This document shows positions 25,475 to 34,253 of a stretch of 64,000 nucleotides of DNA, in pieces. Each line of letters starts with the position of its first letter. Position 1 is the stretch's first letter. The position numbers and the translations under genes are program-made. The notes beneath the pieces are model-generated. The model did not search any database. It saw only the letters and a program-made list of their open reading frames with translations, and had not been told where the DNA came from. Source of the stretch: CBDCFT01 sp965216365 (GTDB lineage Bacteria; Pseudomonadota; Gammaproteobacteria; Arenicellales; CBDCFT01); the NCBI GenBank assembly GCA_965216365.1, contig CBDCFT010000003.1:186001-250000 (forward strand), read 5' to 3'.

Positions 25475-26206
25475 ATGCAACAAGGCGAACAACTCTATTC
25501 CGGTAAAGCAAAGTCGGTCTATTTAACCGACGATCCCAAGCGTTTAATCCTGCATTTTCGTGACGATACTTCTGCGTTCGATGGCGAGAAGGTCGAGCAA
25601 TTGGATCGTAAAGGCATGGTGAATAACCAGTTCAATGCGTTCATCATGCAGAAGCTCGAACAGGCGGGTATTAAAACGCATTTTGAAAAAGAACTTTCAA
25701 AGAACGAATCCGCGGTCAAACGTCTGGACATGATTCCGGTGGAATGTGTAGTAAGGAATATTGCCGCCGGTTCGATATGCAAACGTCTTGGCGTTGAAGA
25801 AGGTATTGACCTTGATCCGCCGACCTTTGAGTTCTTTTTAAAGAATGACCCATTGCATGACCCCATGATTAACGAGTATCACATTCGCTCGTTTGGCTGG
25901 GCGAAAGCTGATGAAGTCGAGGCGATGAAGGAACAGACTTTCGCGGTGAATGAAGTATTAAAAAATCTGTTTGCAGATGCGGACATGTTGCTGGTTGATT
26001 TTAAACTCGAGTTTGGCCGTTACGATGACGCTATCCTGTTGGGCGATGAATTCACGCCCGATGGCTGCCGCGTGTGGGATAAGGAAACGCGCAAGAAGCT
26101 AGATAAGGACCGTTTTCGCAAAGGAATGGGGGGCGTGGTCGAGTCTTACGAAGAGATTGCCCTGCGACTCGGTATGGAGATGCCGCATCTGCAAGTCGCC
26201 GAGTGA
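25475..26206 (+). CDS. purC: SAICAR synthetase
   Basis: PurC joins CAIR and aspartate with ATP in purine synthesis. The 243-residue length is normal for the bacterial enzyme. Motifs visible are LYSGKAKSVYLTDD at the start, PVECVVRNIAAGSICKRLG near residue 88-106, DFKLEFGRYDD, and LGDEFTPDGCRVWD. Probably cotranscribed with dapA (24-base gap). Confidence 0.97.
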   Translation: MQQGEQLYSGKAKSVYLTDDPKRLILHFRDDTSAFDGEKVEQLDRKGMVNNQFNAFIMQKLEQAGIKTHFEKELSKNESAVKRLDMIPVECVVRNIAAGSICKRLGVEEGIDLDPPTFEFFLKNDPLHDPMINEYHIRSFGWAKADEVEAMKEQTFAVNEVLKNLFADADMLLVDFKLEFGRYDDAILLGDEFTPDGCRVWDKETRKKLDKDRFRKGMGGVVESYEEIALRLGMEMPHLQVAE

Positions 26207-26265
26207 ATAAATTCTGGCTGGAACTTTTTAATTTCACGTAATCGCATTGTCGGAAATATGGTGCA

Positions 26266-29200
26266 TTGACCGGGAACGGTGAAGTCCTGGTGCTGATCGG
26301 CACCAGCGCAATCTCCCGGTTCCGAAAGAAAGCGATTCTTGATCGTGTCCAGGCTGTGGATGCGACCATTGTCGATGTCGACGCTGCATACAGGTATTTC
26401 GCGCATCTGGATTCGAAACTGGATGCACGTGAGCGTTCGATTCTTAACCAACTACTCGATGTTGCCTGTGACGAAAGCAGTGCACGACACGGCGGATTGT
26501 TAGTCGTTCCACGAATCGGCACCATTTCGCCCTGGTCAACCAAGGCGACGGATATTGTTCATCGCTGCGGATTATCCCAAGTTATACGTGCCGAGCGTGG
26601 CGTTTTGTGGACGTTCGAACATTCGTCTGATTCTGCGTCAAAAGATTGGACCCTGCTCGAATCGTTGCTGCACGACCCGATGACCGAAAGCGTATTGCCC
26701 GAGTCGTTTGATCTTGCGCGTTTGTTTCAACCCGCTCCACCTGAGCCATTGCAATGTGTCGATGTCATGCAGGGTGGGCGAGAGGCGTTGGTACAAGCCA
26801 ACGCCGAGTTCGGATTCGCACTATCGGATGATGAACTTGACTATCTGGTTGACCAGTTTCAAAAACTGGAACGCAATCCTACCGACGTAGAGTTAATGAT
26901 GTTTGCGCAGGTTAATTCTGAGCATTGTCGGCACAAGATTTTCAATGCGGACTGGATTATTGATGGCGATGCAAAAGCGCATTCCCTGTTCGGCATGATT
27001 CGTGAGACGCACCGGCAACACCCAAATGGAACACTGGTTGCGTATAACGATAACGCGGCGGTGATCGAAGGCTCGGGGAACGGGCGTTTTTTTGCACATC
27101 CCGGAACGCGCGAATATCAAAATTGCGAGGAGCCGGTGCACATTGTCGCAAAAGTCGAAACGCACAATCATCCGACTGCCATATCGCCGTTTCCCGGTGC
27201 GGCTACCGGGTCGGGTGGCGAGATTCGTGACGAAGGCGCCACAGGTCGCGGTGCAAAACCAAAAGCAGGTGTAACCGGATTTTCGGTTTCCAATCTCCGT
27301 ATCCCCGGTGCATTGCACCCGTGGGAAACAGAAGAATCGAAACCCGCGCGGATTGCCAGTGCGCTGCAAATCATGCTCGAAGGCCCGATTGGCGGCGCAT
27401 CTTTTAATAACGAATTTGGACGCCCGAATATCGGCGGTTATTTTCGAACCTTTGAGCAACATATTGAAGGCGACGGCGTACGCGGATACCACAAACCCAT
27501 CATGGTTGCCGGCGGGTTGGGCAACATTCGCGCATCTCATATCGGTAAAAACAACATACCCGCAGGAGCCGCGATTATCGTATTAGGCGGCCCGGCCATG
27601 TTGATCGGCCTGGGCGGCGGTGCGGCCTCCAGTATGGCAACCGGAGCGAGTAGCGAACAACTGGACTTCGCATCCGTGCAACGCAGTAATCCGGAGATGC
27701 AGCGGCGCGCGCAAGAAGTCATTGATACCTGTTGGGCATTGGGTGATGCCAATCCCATTCTGTCAATACACGATGTTGGTGCTGGCGGTTTGTCCAACGC
27801 CTTGCCGGAGTTGGTACACGACAGCGATAGCGGCGCGTGTTTTGATTTGCGTGCGGTGTTGTCTGACGATCCCGGCATGAGTCCCATGCAGATCTGGTGT
27901 AATGAAGCGCAGGAACGTTATGTTTTAGCCATCGCGCGCGAGAATCTGGAAGCCTTCAGGAAAATTTGCGAGCGTGAGCGTTGCTTGTATGCCGTAGTGG
28001 GAACAGCTACGCAAGATCAACAACTTATTTTGCGGGATCAAAAATTCGTCAACACCTCGAACGATAAGACACTGCAACAACGCTATGACAAACCGATCGA
28101 TCTCAGCATGGAATTGTTATTCGGCAAACCGCCAAGGATGGAACGGCAAGTCGAACATAAAATAATTCCGCGTAAAAAATTCGATACTTCCAATGTTGAT
28201 TTAACCGATGCCGTCGAACGCGTATTGCGTCTTCCCGGAGTCGCCGATAAAACCTTCTTGATTACTATCGGCGACCGCAGTGTTACGGGTCTGGTGCACC
28301 GCGATCCCATGGTGGGGCCGTGGCAGGTGCCGGTAGCGGACGTTGCGGTCACTCTTGCGGGTTATGAAACGTTGTGTGGTGAGGCGATGGCCATGGGCGA
28401 GCGGCCGCCGCTGGCGTTGATTAATGCACCGGCCAGTGGTCGCATGGCTATCGGCGAGGCCATAACCAATATCGCTGCGGCAAACATCGATTCAATTGAA
28501 CAAATAAAGCTTTCCGCTAATTGGATGGTACCTGCCGGATATCCGGGCGAGGACGCCGCGCTGTATGACACGGTCGAGGCTGTCGCCTTGGGTTTCTGTC
28601 CGCAGCTTGGCGTCGCGATTCCGGTGGGTAAGGATTCCATGTCCATGCAAACCCGCTGGCGGGAGGGCGGCAAAGAGCAATCGGTTACCACCCCGTTGTC
28701 TTTGGTGATCACGGCGTTTGCGCCGGTTACGGATGTCAGAAAAACGCTGACGCCGCAATTGGCTTTTCCGGACGAACCGACCGAGTTGTTACTGATTGAT
28801 CTCGGCGCAAAAAGGAATCGAATGGGCGGCTCAGCATTGGCGCAGGCTTACCGACAAACAGGTGATGAGGCGCCCGATATTGACGCCGCACGACTGCGCG
28901 CATTTTTTGAGGTGATTCAAACTTTAAATAACAAGAGCTTGTTACTCGCTTATCATGATCGTTCCGACGGCGGGCTTTTTATTACCCTGTGCGAAATGGC
29001 ATTTGCCGGGCGTGCCGGAATTGATGTTCGTTTGGATGGACTAGGCGATGATGCCGTTTCGACACTGTTCAACGAAGAATTGGGGGCTGTCGTACAGATT
29101 CGTTGCGCCCAGCGTGATCAGGTGCTCGGGCAACTCAAAGAGTTCGGGTTAGGCGATCTGGTGTCCGTGTTGGGAGCGGTAAACAACGAAGACAGCATTG

Positions 29201-30195
29201 TTTTTACCTTAAATCAAACCACGATTTACGCGAGCTTGCGCACGGAGCTGCATCGTATCTGGTCAGAAACCACTTGGCGCATGCAGTCACTGCGCGATAA
29301 CCCAGAGTGCGCGCAACAACAGTACGATGCATTGTTGGATACAAGCGACCCCGGGCTTCATGCCGAACTGACGTTTGATCCGGCGTATGACGTCACTGCG
29401 CCTTATATCAATACCGGGGTCAAACCACGCATTGCCGTGTTGCGGGAGCAAGGTGTCAACGGCCAAGTCGAAATGGCCTATGCGTTTCATCGCGCAGGTT
29501 TTGCCGCGGTCGATGTAACGATGAGTGATATCGAACCGAGCGCGGTAACACTGAACGATTTTAGCGGCCTGGTTGCCTGCGGCGGCTTTTCCTTTGGCGA
29601 TGTTTTAGGAGCCGGACAGGGTTGGGCAAAGTCCATATTGTTTAACGCCGGACTGCGCGATCAGTTCGCGGCGTTTTTTGATCGCGCGGACAGCTTTGCA
29701 CTCGGTGTTTGTAACGGGTGCCAGATGATGGCCGCGCTCAGGGAAATCATTCCCGGTACAACCCATTGGCCGGCATTTATGCGCAATCAATCCGAGCAAT
29801 TTGAAGGACGTTTGGTGATGACAAAAATTCCTGACAATCGCTCAATACTATTTGAGGGCATGGCCGGGTCACGATTTCCCGTTGTCGTAGCGCATGGCGA
29901 AGGGTTAGCGGAATTTAGTAATGCTGGCGATATTTCAGCGCTGGTTCAGAACAAACTGGTTACCATGCAGTATGTCGATAACTATGGTACCACTACGGAG
30001 AACTATCCGTATAACCCGAACGGTTCACCGCAAGGCATTACCGGTTTAACCAACCACGATGGCCGGGTTACTATAATGATGCCGCATCCGGAACGGGTGT
30101 GCCGAACGGTATCGAATTCCTGGCATCCGGACGAGTGGGGTGAAGAGGGGCCGTGGATGAGGATGTTTCGTAATGCACGGGTTTGGGTAAACTAA
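26266..30195 (+). CDS. purL: Phosphoribosylformylglycinamidine synthase, large fused form
   Basis: PurL converts FGAR to FGAM using glutamine. The 1309-residue protein has the gammaproteobacterial single-chain layout: PurS-like N-terminus, two AIRS-type halves, and a C-terminal glutaminase domain. Seen motifs are QVNSEHCRHKIFNA, KVETHNHPTAISPFPGAATGSGGEIRDEGATGRG (in conserved pieces), the glutaminase nucleophile in LGVCNGCQMM and the His/Glu pair in MPHPERV. The start is TTG 26266; a GTG at 26290 is the alternative, and no ATG fits. It lies 59 bases after purC. Confidence 0.96.
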   Translation: MTGNGEVLVLIGTSAISRFRKKAILDRVQAVDATIVDVDAAYRYFAHLDSKLDARERSILNQLLDVACDESSARHGGLLVVPRIGTISPWSTKATDIVHRCGLSQVIRAERGVLWTFEHSSDSASKDWTLLESLLHDPMTESVLPESFDLARLFQPAPPEPLQCVDVMQGGREALVQANAEFGFALSDDELDYLVDQFQKLERNPTDVELMMFAQVNSEHCRHKIFNADWIIDGDAKAHSLFGMIRETHRQHPNGTLVAYNDNAAVIEGSGNGRFFAHPGTREYQNCEEPVHIVAKVETHNHPTAISPFPGAATGSGGEIRDEGATGRGAKPKAGVTGFSVSNLRIPGALHPWETEESKPARIASALQIMLEGPIGGASFNNEFGRPNIGGYFRTFEQHIEGDGVRGYHKPIMVAGGLGNIRASHIGKNNIPAGAAIIVLGGPAMLIGLGGGAASSMATGASSEQLDFASVQRSNPEMQRRAQEVIDTCWALGDANPILSIHDVGAGGLSNALPELVHDSDSGACFDLRAVLSDDPGMSPMQIWCNEAQERYVLAIARENLEAFRKICERERCLYAVVGTATQDQQLILRDQKFVNTSNDKTLQQRYDKPIDLSMELLFGKPPRMERQVEHKIIPRKKFDTSNVDLTDAVERVLRLPGVADKTFLITIGDRSVTGLVHRDPMVGPWQVPVADVAVTLAGYETLCGEAMAMGERPPLALINAPASGRMAIGEAITNIAAANIDSIEQIKLSANWMVPAGYPGEDAALYDTVEAVALGFCPQLGVAIPVGKDSMSMQTRWREGGKEQSVTTPLSLVITAFAPVTDVRKTLTPQLAFPDEPTELLLIDLGAKRNRMGGSALAQAYRQTGDEAPDIDAARLRAFFEVIQTLNNKSLLLAYHDRSDGGLFITLCEMAFAGRAGIDVRLDGLGDDAVSTLFNEELGAVVQIRCAQRDQVLGQLKEFGLGDLVSVLGAVNNEDSIVFTLNQTTIYASLRTELHRIWSETTWRMQSLRDNPECAQQQYDALLDTSDPGLHAELTFDPAYDVTAPYINTGVKPRIAVLREQGVNGQVEMAYAFHRAGFAAVDVTMSDIEPSAVTLNDFSGLVACGGFSFGDVLGAGQGWAKSILFNAGLRDQFAAFFDRADSFALGVCNGCQMMAALREIIPGTTHWPAFMRNQSEQFEGRLVMTKIPDNRSILFEGMAGSRFPVVVAHGEGLAEFSNAGDISALVQNKLVTMQYVDNYGTTTENYPYNPNGSPQGITGLTNHDGRVTIMMPHPERVCRTVSNSWHPDEWGEEGPWMRMFRNARVWVN

Positions 30196-30346
30196 ACAGA
30201 AAAACCATTGCGCGCGATGATATTGTTTTGAATAGTCGCTCGAAATGCGGGGCTATGATAGAACAAATTGGATGTAAACTCCGCTTTGTCTTCGCTGCGC
30301 TCATGACGTTTTTCTGCATGTTCGAATAGATTTTAGGAGAATAGTT

Positions 30347-30782
30347 TTGGCTGCTAAACAATTTAATTTTGCAGGCTTTGTGTTACGGCTGATCGCGGCA
30401 CTGGCGCTGGTGTTTTCGACCTACAACCCGGAAAAGCCGTATTCGTATTTTTACTGGGCGTTTAAAACCGCTGGCCGAAGATGTTGCTACTTTTACAGTG
30501 TTCAAGGGCTTTATCGGAGTGGTTCTCATCATCGCCTGGTCGATCTTCTTGCGCGCCACCTTCCGATCGCTCGGAGCAATAGGTACCATTCTCGCCATTG
30601 CGTTTTTTACCATGTTGTTATGGTTGGTGGTCGATTGGGGCTGGATAGTTGCGGGCAGTGTTCGCACCGTTTCATATCTGGTTCTAGGCGGTTTGTCCGG
30701 TGTGCTGGCGGCCGGTATTTCCTGGTCCCATATACGCCGGCGAATGACCGGTCAGCTCGATGTTGACGACAGCGACGAATAA
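30347..30782 (+). pseudogene. Small membrane protein (DUF6524-like), frameshifted
   Basis: Two overlapping frames form one protein. The first (from TTG 30347) reads MAAKQFNFAGFVLRL...YFYWAFK; the second continues as PLAEDVATFTVFKGFIGVVLIIAW... to SWSHIRRRMTGQLDVDDSDE. They join if one A is removed from the AAAA run at 30464-30467. The restored protein has about 144 residues and four membrane helices and resembles the family I know as DUF6524. The second part alone could start at ATG 30498. Cause may be real mutation or a base-calling error (see rplW). Function unknown. Confidence 0.8.
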
Positions 30783-30798
30783 ACTTAAGGAGATAATC

Positions 30799-31137
30799 AT
30801 GCGTAAATATTTAATCTTACTGTTACCGGTTTTATTATTAGGTTGTACCCAGGAAGTGCAAAACAAGTTCGGACGTGCGGTGCAAAACTGGACTGGAACG
30901 AATGGTGTTCTGGAAATTTATGCCGGCGAAAAACTGATTAAACGGTTTATGAGAATCGATAAACTGTCCACCGCTATAGGCACCAGCGATAATATTCCAC
31001 GACCTTATCGCTTTGGTTATGGCGTGCTGGATGAGAATCAAAATTTCGAAGTCGACAGCGGCGAGAAAAAAGTCTACTTCGAAATTAGCGATTATTCGAC
31101 ATTCTACGTTTTCTTCGAGAATCCGGCATCGCAGTAG
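30799..31137 (+). CDS. Small putative lipoprotein
   Basis: A 112-residue protein with a lipoprotein signal: MRKYLILLLPVLLLGCTQ, lipobox LLGC. The ATG at 30799 has a good ribosome site (AAGGAGA). A longer reading from 30760 would run into the preceding gene and hide the signal peptide. The mature part is a short beta-rich domain (GVLEIYAGEKLIKRF, KKVYFEISDYSTFYVFFE). It lies 16 bases after the frameshifted membrane protein and may share its operon. Function unknown. Confidence 0.75.
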   Translation: MRKYLILLLPVLLLGCTQEVQNKFGRAVQNWTGTNGVLEIYAGEKLIKRFMRIDKLSTAIGTSDNIPRPYRFGYGVLDENQNFEVDSGEKKVYFEISDYSTFYVFFENPASQ

Positions 31138-31226
31138 TTTGTTTCAATGTAACCAGTTGCGCTCTACACGTGCTAAAAGATGAACCTCATGAATACAGCG
31201 CCGCATCAGTCGCGAGAGAAATTAAC

Positions 31227-31251
31227 GTGTAGGAGTCAGCTTGCTGGCGAA
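31227..31251. repeat. REP-like repeat GTAGGAGTCAGCTTGCTGGC
   Basis: A palindromic unit of the type GTAGGAG(C/T)-AGCTTGCT-GCGAA, with inner stem CAGC/GCTG. A second copy with the same frame lies at 62953-62976. The rest of the 216-base gap between the lipoprotein and the hydrolase shows a partial inverted copy near 31270-31290 and nothing else recognisable. Confidence 0.55.
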
Positions 31252-31353
31252 TAGTGGTGACTTGGGAGTTACAGCAAGCTCGTACAAAGGATTGTTACTG
31301 AACCATTGATGTCGTTGTAGAAGGCGCACCCCGCGGCGGTTTGGTTTGATACT

Positions 31354-32148
31354 TTATTTCCCGGGACGAACTTGATCATCTAAAAATTCACCCATGTGTG
31401 TGGCTGCGCGTGCGGGGTCTTGCAGAAAAATGGCGTGTTTAAGACCGGGTAAAATCTCGAGTTTCGCATTCGACAGCTCGCTGGCGATAAATTTATTAAT
31501 GCGCGGATTGCAGCCGCCATCGAGTTCGCCTGTCATGACCAGTGCCGGCGTGTTAATTTTACTTAGTACGGGAGCCATTTCGGTTTCCGCATAAATTCGA
31601 AACACATTGAGAAAAATCGTTTCATCCGTATCGAGTACTTTCTGGCGACGTGCTTCAACCACTTCGGGATGACTCTCAATAAACTCATCGGTAAACCAGC
31701 GTATGACCAGTTGATCGAGTAGCGGAGCAACACCTTGTTGTTCCATTGCTTCGACCAGACCGATGACTTTTGCTTTTTCCTCGTCCGTGCGCCCAGCCGC
31801 AGTGCTGAGCAGGCCCATGGACAATGTTTGCTCAGGATGTTTTAGTGCAAACATCGGTGCAATCATGCCGCCTAGCGAATGACCGGCAACATGGGCCTGT
31901 TGAATGTTCAGCCGCTCAAAAATGCGTTCAAGATCGGCGACCAGATGATCGAGTGTGAACGGTTCTGCAGGCATAGGCGAGCGCGCATGTCCACGCAAGT
32001 CGTAACGTATGCAGCGGTATCGATCTTGCAGCAGAGGAACTACGCCGTCCCAGGTGTTGTAGCATGCGCCAATGCCATGGATTAAAACTAAATCCGGGCC
32101 GCTACCTTCGACGATGTATTCGCAATCGATTGCTTCGACGTTACTCAT
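31354..32148 (-). CDS. Alpha/beta hydrolase
   Basis: A 264-residue cytosolic hydrolase. The oxyanion motif HGIGACYNTWD lies near residue 24, the nucleophile elbow GHSLGG near residue 93 (Ser), a catalytic acid candidate in TGELDGGCNP and the His in LKHAIF near residue 240. It resembles 3-oxoadipate enol-lactonase-like esterases. It follows the LLM flavoprotein gene by 9 bases, so the two form an operon divergent from the carnitine genes. A role as a betainyl-CoA or acyl-carnitine hydrolase is conceivable but only inferred from position. Confidence 0.85.
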   Translation of the reverse strand: MSNVEAIDCEYIVEGSGPDLVLIHGIGACYNTWDGVVPLLQDRYRCIRYDLRGHARSPMPAEPFTLDHLVADLERIFERLNIQQAHVAGHSLGGMIAPMFALKHPEQTLSMGLLSTAAGRTDEEKAKVIGLVEAMEQQGVAPLLDQLVIRWFTDEFIESHPEVVEARRQKVLDTDETIFLNVFRIYAETEMAPVLSKINTPALVMTGELDGGCNPRINKFIASELSNAKLEILPGLKHAIFLQDPARAATHMGEFLDDQVRPGK

Positions 32149-32157
32149 GTTGCCCAG

Positions 32158-33195
32158 TCAGGCTGCCTCGGTTAAAGCGCTATCGAAATGCGGTAACACC
32201 TCTTGCGCGAAGCGGTGCATGGATTCTAGTGTTTCTTGCGGTTCGGCGCCGATGTTCATGTTTAAATTGACCTCATGAATGCCTGCCGCCTCGTATGATT
32301 TTAGCTTTTCAATCAATTGTTCCGCTGTGCCGATCAACAGATTTTCGGCCAGTTCTTCGACGCTTTGCTGGCGCGGCAGCGGTTTGATTGCTCCTTCTGC
32401 AATCTCGCCCGGGCCAGTGAATACATTGTCGAATCGTTTGTAGTATTCATAAGCAAGTTTTTGTTTGGCCTTCGCATCATTTTCATCTCGCGTCACGAAC
32501 GCTACGCGCAGTAGCGATAATCTTTGTGATTTGCCTTCTTCACCGTGTTCCTGCACCCCGCGTTTAAAGGCATCGGCTTGTTGTTGTAATAAATCTGCGG
32601 AGCCTTGCAAAGGTGTGGTTTGCACGTGCAGACCGCGTTTGGCGCAATGGTAAATAGCTTCCGGTGCCAACGCGGCGATCATCATGGCGGGCATAGGTTG
32701 GGTCATTGGGCGCGGCATGATGGTTAACTTATCAAATTGAAAATATTTGCCCTGCCAACTGACTTCTTCTTGCGTGAGTAATAACTTCAGCGCCTGCATT
32801 GCTTCATCGAACTTCGCGCGCGTTTCGTCCTCAGGCACGCCAAAGCGTTCAAATTCGTAGGCGAATGCACCGCGTCCGACACCCAGTACCAGCCGGCCGT
32901 CGCACAAAATATCCGCTACCGCGATTTCGCCCGCCAGACGTTTCAAGTCATAAAACGGCAACACTAAAACCGCCGTAGTAATCGCAATGCGTTGCGTGAT
33001 GCTGGCTACTTTCACCGCCATTTGCAGCGGCGCAGGATTCATGAGGATGTTCATGAAATGGTGTTCCGGCAAGGTGACGCCGCAATAGCCGAGTTCTTCC
33101 GCCAGCCTGGCCTGATCCAGCATGTCGTTGAACAGATTTTTCGCCGGGTAGGTAGTGTCCGGGTAGTAGCTGGAAAGAAAATGACTAAATTGCAT
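32158..33195 (-). CDS. LLM-class flavin-dependent oxidoreductase
   Basis: A bacterial-luciferase-like TIM-barrel flavoprotein of 345 residues. Family marks are AEELGYCGVTLPEHHF near residue 33, the LGVGRGAFAYEFERFGV segment and the substrate-side AALAPEAI. I chose ATG 33195 over the GTG at 33201 because the AGGGGG ribosome site is better spaced for it. Such enzymes use FMNH2 from a separate reductase to oxygenate or desulfonate small compounds. It is divergent from the BKACE gene; the substrate is unknown. Confidence 0.88.
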   Translation of the reverse strand: MQFSHFLSSYYPDTTYPAKNLFNDMLDQARLAEELGYCGVTLPEHHFMNILMNPAPLQMAVKVASITQRIAITTAVLVLPFYDLKRLAGEIAVADILCDGRLVLGVGRGAFAYEFERFGVPEDETRAKFDEAMQALKLLLTQEEVSWQGKYFQFDKLTIMPRPMTQPMPAMMIAALAPEAIYHCAKRGLHVQTTPLQGSADLLQQQADAFKRGVQEHGEEGKSQRLSLLRVAFVTRDENDAKAKQKLAYEYYKRFDNVFTGPGEIAEGAIKPLPRQQSVEELAENLLIGTAEQLIEKLKSYEAAGIHEVNLNMNIGAEPQETLESMHRFAQEVLPHFDSALTEAA

Positions 33196-33217
33196 TGACA
33201 CGCCCCCTGGTTGTGGC

Positions 33218-33231
33218 TGCCGTTAACGGCA
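33218..33231. promoter_or_regulatory. 14-bp perfect palindrome TGCCGTTAACGGCA in divergent promoter region
   Basis: Lies in the 167-base space between the LLM/hydrolase pair and the BKACE-led operon, 23 bases from the minus-strand start. No regulator gene is next to it. A perfect dyad with GTTAAC centre fits an operator for a dimeric repressor, possibly controlling both directions. I found no second copy in the window's other intergenic gaps by reading. Confidence 0.5.
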
Positions 33232-33362
33232 TCTGATCGTGGTTGATTTCGTATCGACCGCGATGATAGCACTCGACAGCGACAAAAAAACATGAATAAA
33301 TCTATTGCAACCGGCGCGCAATCTGACCAACAATACGCCGAAACCTTAAGGGGCTTGCACTT

Positions 33363-34253
33363 ATGAATAACGAAGCAGTCATAACCTGTGCCATCACCGG
33401 CGCGGGCGATACGTTCGGCAAACATCCTGAGTTGCCGGTCACGCCGGAGCAGATCGCCAATTCCGCAATCGACGCTGCGAAAGCCGGCGCATCTATCGTG
33501 CATTGCCACGTGCGTAATCCTGAAACCGGTGTGGGCAGTCGTGACGTGAACTTGTACAAAGAAGTTGTCGATCGTATCCGCAGCTCCGGTGTCGATGTCG
33601 TGATCAATTTGACTGCAGGCATGGGTGGCGATCTCGAAATTGGTTCGGGCAGTACTCCGCTGGAATTTGGTTCCAGTACGGATTTGATCGGCCCCATAGA
33701 ACGTCTTGCTCATGTTGAAGAGCTATTACCGGAAATCTGCACACTGGATTGCGGCACGCTGAATTTCGGCGATGGTGATTACACTTACATTGCCACGCCC
33801 AATCAACTGCGTACCGGCATACAAAAGATCAACGAACTGGGTGTGCGACCGGAGCTGGAAATTTTTGATTCCGGTCACCTTTGGTTTACCTTGCGCATGA
33901 TCGAGGAAGGACTAACCGATGCCAGTGCGATGTGGCAGTTTTGTCACGGCATCCCCTGGGGAATGCCGGCCGAACCTGCCGTGTTGCAAAGTCTGGTGAA
34001 TATGCTGCCGGAAGGTGCATTCTGGACCAGCTTTGCTATCAGCCGAATGCAGATGCCCTGGGTCGCGCAGTCCTTATTGTTAGGCGGACATGTACGTGTT
34101 GGTCTGGAGGACAATCTCTATCTCGAGCGCGGCGTGTTTGCGAGTAACGCACAACTGGTAGAGAAGGCACGCAATATCGTTGAATTGATGGGCGCATCTG
34201 TTACCTCGCCGGAACGCACACGCGAAATACTAAATCTCAGAAAGCGCGGCTAA
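33363..34253 (+). CDS. Beta-keto acid cleavage enzyme (BKACE), probable 3-dehydrocarnitine cleavage
   Basis: BKACE enzymes use acetyl-CoA to split beta-keto acids into acetoacetate and a new acyl-CoA. The 296-residue TIM-barrel has the metal histidines in IVHCHVRNPETG (His47, His49) and the late RVGLEDNLYLERG motif (Arg245, Glu249). It directly overlaps an L-carnitine dehydrogenase gene, whose product 3-dehydrocarnitine is the expected substrate, giving betainyl-CoA and acetoacetate. The reaction is inferred from family plus neighbour; other beta-keto acids remain possible. Confidence 0.9.
   Translation: MNNEAVITCAITGAGDTFGKHPELPVTPEQIANSAIDAAKAGASIVHCHVRNPETGVGSRDVNLYKEVVDRIRSSGVDVVINLTAGMGGDLEIGSGSTPLEFGSSTDLIGPIERLAHVEELLPEICTLDCGTLNFGDGDYTYIATPNQLRTGIQKINELGVRPELEIFDSGHLWFTLRMIEEGLTDASAMWQFCHGIPWGMPAEPAVLQSLVNMLPEGAFWTSFAISRMQMPWVAQSLLLGGHVRVGLEDNLYLERGVFASNAQLVEKARNIVELMGASVTSPERTREILNLRKRG

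Noticed and set aside
26893..27540. Open frame of 215 codons antisense to purL
   Set aside because: Lies wholly inside the conserved purL reading frame; shadow.
30461..30470. Programmed ribosomal frameshift at TTTAAAACC
   Set aside because: The shift needed is +1, not the -1 type that A- and T-rich heptamers promote, and codon phase does not fit X-XXY-YYZ; an indel is simpler.
33051..33713. Open frame of 220 codons on the minus strand
   Set aside because: It overlaps the LLM flavoprotein gene and runs antisense to the BKACE gene; composition is unlike a real protein.
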